The position numbers were made by a program, and so were the translations under genes. A stretch of DNA of 38,711 nt from Alphaproteobacteria bacterium (GTDB lineage: Bacteria; Pseudomonadota; Alphaproteobacteria; RF32; CAG-239), in assembly GCA_017475935.1 (NCBI GenBank), contig JAFVEP010000023.1, positions 1 to 38,711 of the forward strand, given 5' to 3'. The notes beneath the pieces were generated by a model. The model ran no database searches, was not told where the DNA came from, and saw only the letters and a list, made by a program, of their open reading frames with translations. This document shows, piece after piece, positions 34,979 to 38,711 of this stretch; position 1 is the stretch's first letter; the number at the start of each line of letters is the position of its first letter.

Positions 34979-35053
34979 AATACGTGATGAATATCAGAAA
35001 AAAAGGCTGGAAAACCTCAAAGCAAAGACTGTACCAACGATACATAACATTCG

Positions 35054-35662
35054 CTAATCGGCTTCTTCGCTTTGGCAAGGAATAATTTCATTATATTGTG
35101 TCTGCGCCAATCTTTCTTTCATGGAAAAATTATGACGTTCATTTTTACAGTATCCGCCTTTAAACCAACCGTTTTTATAGTCAAATCCGCCGACTTTATG
35201 CCCATTAATATCATACTCCGAAACAGTTCCATTAAGCGCACCGTTTTTATAATGAGAAATTATAAAAACATTGCCATTCACATAGTAAGTTATTTCTTCA
35301 CCGTTTTTCACACCTTTTTTATATTCCGCACGTTGTAACAGTGTTCCGTCTAAAGTATAGATCAAAGTTTCTCCGGATTGATAACCGTCATTATATGTTT
35401 CATAAGCAACTGTATTTTCATCGGTTGTAACAATCTGACCGTCAATTGCCCGACCGCGTCGATTGACACAATATTTCTTTTCATTGCGCATACGGCACGT
35501 GTAGCGATCCGGTGTGTAGAACTTATCTCTCGTAGTTTTAACATAAACATATGGTATAGCGGTATGATGCAGCGGATCTTTGCGCACGGTGTACGTATAT
35601 TCCGCCGCTTGAACCGAACACGCGCTGAAAAGGAAGATTATTAAAAGCTTTACAAAGTTCAT
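35054..35662 (-). CDS. Secreted MORN-like repeat protein
   Basis: A 202-residue exported protein. The signal peptide MNFVKLLIIFLFSACSVQA is followed by AEY, fitting signal peptidase I cleavage after residue 19. An alternative is a weak lipobox at Cys15 (FSAC), which would make it a lipoprotein. The C-terminal half (about residues 95-175) has repeats of the kind Y-x2-G-x3-G-x4-Y, as in MORN_2/YwqK proteins: YNDGYQSGETLIY, YKKGVKNGEEITYY, YKNGALNGTVSEY and YKNGWFKGGYC. The start at 35662 is chosen for the signal peptide; a longer frame reaches into parC. It lies 25 nt after parC and may be co-transcribed. Function unknown. Confidence 0.78.
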   Translation of the reverse strand: MNFVKLLIIFLFSACSVQAAEYTYTVRKDPLHHTAIPYVYVKTTRDKFYTPDRYTCRMRNEKKYCVNRRGRAIDGQIVTTDENTVAYETYNDGYQSGETLIYTLDGTLLQRAEYKKGVKNGEEITYYVNGNVFIISHYKNGALNGTVSEYDINGHKVGGFDYKNGWFKGGYCKNERHNFSMKERLAQTQYNEIIPCQSEEAD

Positions 35663-35687
35663 ATCAAAAATTAACTTTCGTTGATAA

Positions 35688-37904
35688 CTATTTGAAAAAT
35701 TTGTTATTTTTCGGAAATCCAAATGGAACAAGTTTGCCGACTTGCGCACGATGTCCAAGCCAAGTGATGAGTTCTTTTTCAATACTTATTCCCCCGGCTC
35801 TGTTGTAACAAAAACCATATTCTCCGTTAAATATTTGAATATCACTGATACGCCCATCTTTGTATTTTTGCAGTAAAACACCATGACCGCGAGCCATAGT
35901 CGGAATCTCTTCCGCTTTAAAAACGAGCATACGACGATTTTCGCCGACAACAGCGACATAATCTCCGTTAACTCTGATGCAGAATCGGACGTTTTCATCA
36001 TCAGCGACATTCATGATTTTGCGACCATTGCGTGTTTGTGCCAAAATATGATTTTCATCAACGATAAATCCATAAGCTTTATCCGTCGCAATCAAATATT
36101 TCGCCTCCGGTTCAAAGACAAACATGGATACAATTTCATCATTGTTTGCTAAATCAATCATTAATCGGATCGGCTGTCCGTATCCCCTGCCGCTTGGAAT
36201 ATCATTTGCCGCTACATTGAAAAATTTTCCTTTATTATCTAAAACAACAATTTTATCCGTGGTTTGGGCATGAATAACAAACAACTTGGCGTCATCATCC
36301 TTAAATTTGAAATCTTCATTTAAATCCGCATGTCCTTTGATACAACGTATCCAACCTTTCTGCGATAAAATAACAGTAATCGGTTCTTTTTCGATCAAAG
36401 CCTCTAACGGAACTTCAACATCGCACGGTGCCTCGGCAAAATCCGTGCGTCTTCGGCCCAAAGCCGTTTTTTTACTGTATTTATCTTTGATTTTTTTAAT
36501 TTCCTCAGCAATAGCCAGCCAACGTTTGGCTTCATCGTTTTCCAAAATTTCAAGTGAGGCTTTTTCAGCGAGTAACTCTTCGTGCTCTTGGTTAATTTGA
36601 TCTTCATCCAGCTTACGCAAATTACGTAATTTCATATTCAAAATGGCTTCGGCCTGAACATCAGAAAGCTTAAATTCTTGCATCATAATTTCTTTCGGAT
36701 TATCTTCTTCGCGGATAATGCGAATAATTTCATCCAGATTTAAATATGCAATTAAATAGCCTTCCAATATTTCCAACCGCGCATTGATCTTACTGAGGCG
36801 ATAGCGGATTTTGCGCAGAAACACCTGATTGCGATGCTGTAAATAATCATGCAAAACTTCTTTTATGCTCATAACGCGCGGAACACCGTCCAAATCCAAC
36901 ACATTCATATTCATGTTAAATTTGGCTTCTAATTCTGTCAGTCTGAAGAGCTGTTCCATCAGCAGAGTTGCATCAACCATTCTATTTTTCGGTTCCAGAA
37001 CAATACGGATATCTTGCGCAGATTCATCGCGGACATCACCCAAAAACGGAATTTTTTTATTCAGCAATAATTCGGCGATTTTTTCGATCAGCTTTGATTT
37101 GATAACTTGATAAGGTATCTCAGTGACAACAATTTGATACTGTCCGTGGCCTAAATCTTCCGTGTGCCACTTGGATCTGATACGGAAATTTCCCTTCCCC
37201 TGCTTATAATTGGTCAGAATTGTTTCAAAGTTATCAACAATGATACCACCTGTTGGAAAATCAGGTCCTTTCAGGCGGCGAACCAACGGCTCATCATCAC
37301 ATTGCGGATTTTCAATCAAGTATAAAAGCGCGTCACTGACTTCACTTAAATTATGCGGCGGAATATTCGTTGCCATACCGACGGCAATACCCATGGCGCC
37401 GTTGCACAATAAATTCGGAACCATGGCCGGCATAACCGATGGTTCGGAATCTTCTCCGTCGTATGTATCCGAAAATTCAACCGCATCGTCACTCAAACCA
37501 TCCATCAGATCCATAGCAAACTCGGTCAGACGCGCTTCGGTATAACGCATCGCTGCCGCACCATCACCATCAATATTTCCGAAATTTCCTTGTCCGTCTA
37601 CCAAAGGATAGCGAACCGAAAAGTCTTGCGCCAAACGCACCATAGCCCCATAAACCGCTGAATCGCCGTGCGGATGATATTTACCGATCACATCACCGAC
37701 GACTCGCGCACATTTTTTATACCCGTTTTTCGGATCAAGATGTAATTGCCGCATAGCATACATTAATCTTCGATGCACCGGTTTCAGTCCGTCCCGCACG
37801 TCCGGAAGTGAACGTGATACAATGGTTGACATAGCGTAAGACAAATATCTTTTGCTTAATTCCTCGCTGAAATGAACATCTTTTATTTTAGCGCTTTCCA
37901 TCAT
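35688..37904 (-). CDS. parC: DNA topoisomerase IV subunit A
   Basis: Breakage-reunion subunit of topoisomerase IV (738 aa), which decatenates daughter chromosomes. The winged-helix domain carries [19 protein letters not shown] and the catalytic Tyr121 in [10 protein letters not shown] long coiled coil follows (about residues 370-490), then a C-terminal beta-propeller region with [13 protein letters not shown]. The gyrase-specific GyrA box is absent and the length suits ParC. In the quinolone pocket Ser82 is present but the usual acid four residues later is Gly86. Either of two adjacent ATG codons may start it. recO lies 10 nt upstream, an alphaproteobacterial pairing. Confidence 0.93.
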   Translation of the reverse strand: MMESAKIKDVHFSEELSKRYLSYAMSTIVSRSLPDVRDGLKPVHRRLMYAMRQLHLDPKNGYKKCARVVGDVIGKYHPHGDSAVYGAMVRLAQDFSVRYPLVDGQGNFGNIDGDGAAAMRYTEARLTEFAMDLMDGLSDDAVEFSDTYDGEDSEPSVMPAMVPNLLCNGAMGIAVGMATNIPPHNLSEVSDALLYLIENPQCDDEPLVRRLKGPDFPTGGIIVDNFETILTNYKQGKGNFRIRSKWHTEDLGHGQYQIVVTEIPYQVIKSKLIEKIAELLLNKKIPFLGDVRDESAQDIRIVLEPKNRMVDATLLMEQLFRLTELEAKFNMNMNVLDLDGVPRVMSIKEVLHDYLQHRNQVFLRKIRYRLSKINARLEILEGYLIAYLNLDEIIRIIREEDNPKEIMMQEFKLSDVQAEAILNMKLRNLRKLDEDQINQEHEELLAEKASLEILENDEAKRWLAIAEEIKKIKDKYSKKTALGRRRTDFAEAPCDVEVPLEALIEKEPITVILSQKGWIRCIKGHADLNEDFKFKDDDAKLFVIHAQTTDKIVVLDNKGKFFNVAANDIPSGRGYGQPIRLMIDLANNDEIVSMFVFEPEAKYLIATDKAYGFIVDENHILAQTRNGRKIMNVADDENVRFCIRVNGDYVAVVGENRRMLVFKAEEIPTMARGHGVLLQKYKDGRISDIQIFNGEYGFCYNRAGGISIEKELITWLGHRAQVGKLVPFGFPKNNKFFK

Positions 37905-37914
37905 CTTATACCTA

Positions 37915-38643
37915 TTATTTATGTACTAAACTAACCATACGCATCAATCCGTTCCGTTGCTCCGGAAGATGAAGATTATGAGCTTGCAAAAAATTTTTAT
38001 GCAGAAAATTGCCGGTCATCGCCAAAGCATTAGCCACTTCCTGCAAATTCGGCCGATAGTTGTGTTCAACAATATAGTGCGGATAGGCATAAAGCTTTTC
38101 TTTATATGATGCTCCGACTTGTGCGCATACGGCCCGTCCCGTTTTCGGCGAAACGTAAGACAAGTCTTCTTTTGTTCCCGTAACGGCGCACTTATTTAAA
38201 TCCAAACCGATTCCCAAAAATTCAAGCAGTTTATATTCAAACAGAGAATAATAAACCAACCAATTTTCCTCTCTTATATGATCAAAAAAATCACGGATCT
38301 GATTAAAAAAATCCCCCAGATCATCATTTTCCGCTACACACACATCGAGTAAGCAACACAGGGAAGAAAGAGCCTCGATTTTTTCAAGAGAAAGCATAAA
38401 GTCATTGACATGCGATTGAAGCAACTCCACACCTTTGAAACTGAGCATATTTTCAGCCACACGAGCATAAGCATTGAAGGATATACGATTTCCCAGCTGA
38501 TATATTCCCAACGTTTTTTTGTTAAATGCCCCGTTGATATATCCGACAAGTTTTCCGTATTGCGGGCATATCACGGTAATAATCGCCGATTTCTCACCGT
38601 GATTTCTGACTTTTACAATATATCCTTCCCCGCTGAACTTCAT
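37915..38643 (-). CDS. recO: DNA repair protein RecO
   Basis: Recombination mediator (242 aa) that with RecR loads RecA on SSB-coated single strands. The N-terminal OB fold covers about residues 1-80 ([20 protein letters not shown], given as span, and the following [11 protein letters not shown]). The helical C-terminal part contains [22 protein letters not shown], the alphaproteobacterial form of the degenerate zinc region. Ribosome site GGAAGGA precedes the start. It heads a minus-strand unit recO-parC-(MORN-like). Confidence 0.9.
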   Translation of the reverse strand: MKFSGEGYIVKVRNHGEKSAIITVICPQYGKLVGYINGAFNKKTLGIYQLGNRISFNAYARVAENMLSFKGVELLQSHVNDFMLSLEKIEALSSLCCLLDVCVAENDDLGDFFNQIRDFFDHIREENWLVYYSLFEYKLLEFLGIGLDLNKCAVTGTKEDLSYVSPKTGRAVCAQVGASYKEKLYAYPHYIVEHNYRPNLQEVANALAMTGNFLHKNFLQAHNLHLPEQRNGLMRMVSLVHK

Positions 38644-38672
38644 TTTTCCTTCCGGTTATGTAGTTAATAATC

Positions 38673-38701
38673 ATGTATCATATTTTTATTGACTTTGTCA
38701 A
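38673..38701 (-). promoter_or_regulatory. Probable recO-parC promoter
   Basis: On the minus strand TTGACA (38696-38701) is followed 16-17 nt later by GATACA/ATACAT (38673-38679). The -35 lies within a small palindrome, TTGAC-TTT-GTCAA (38689-38701). Confidence 0.45.
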
Positions 38702-38711
38702 ATGCCATTAA

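Noticed and set aside
35662..35782. Extended N-terminus for the MORN-like protein
   Set aside because: It would overlap parC by nearly 100 nt and bury a clear signal peptide inside the protein.
36286..36600. 104-codon plus-strand frame inside parC
   Set aside because: Antisense shadow of the ParC coiled coil, Ser-rich, with no independent promoter or motif.

Overview
The window looks like chromosomal DNA of an AT-rich alphaproteobacterium, probably an uncultured, host-associated, anaerobic or facultative lineage. The class call rests on four things: the F0 ATP synthase order I-a-c-b'-b with a separate b' gene; neighbour pairs typical of the class (ihfA next to a MerR gene, parC next to recO, rph next to rdgB, divergent xerD/aroK); AddAB of the alphaproteobacterial type; and the GyrB and ParC sequences. 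The anaerobic lean rests on HydF, the maturation GTPase for [FeFe] hydrogenase. These are inferences from recognised protein motifs; no database was searched.

Layout. 1-301: the 3' end of a pilin-like gene and a terminator. 311-5128 (minus): a tight nine-gene run, small membrane protein - xerD - DUF721/DciA-like - DsbA-like - atpI - atpB - atpE - atpF' - atpF. 5233-14647 (plus): aroK - CorC/HlyC-like - rph - rdgB - addB - addA, mostly overlapping. 14752-19915 (plus): trxA, an acyl-carrier-like protein, gyrB, a 27-residue-repeat protein and a Gfo/Idh/MocA oxidoreductase, nearly all separate units with their own promoters and terminators. 20183-20962 (plus): a full-length pilin-like gene paralogous to the fragment at position 1. 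20998-25091 (minus): htpX, an outer-membrane beta-barrel, a MerR regulator, ihfA and alr. 25127-27086 (plus): tatD and hydF. 27083-29061 (minus): two family 2 glycosyltransferases. 29257-34926 (plus): rpmI, rplT, pheS, pheT and an archaeal/eukaryote-type proS. 35054-38643 (minus): recO, parC and a MORN-like repeat secreted protein.

Most genes are housekeeping: energy coupling (F0), shikimate pathway, RNA and nucleotide quality control, recombination repair (AddAB, RecO, XerD), DNA topology (GyrB, ParC), nucleoid architecture (IHF alpha) and translation (L35, L20, PheRS, ProRS). The least ordinary parts are the pair of pilin-like paralogues with a shared five-cysteine C-terminal module and an unusually long leader, the 27-residue helical-repeat protein, the orphan acyl-carrier-like protein, the HydF/TatD/Alr island, and the odd c and b subunits of the F0 sector. 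I saw no rRNA, tRNA, CRISPR array, insertion sequence or prophage.
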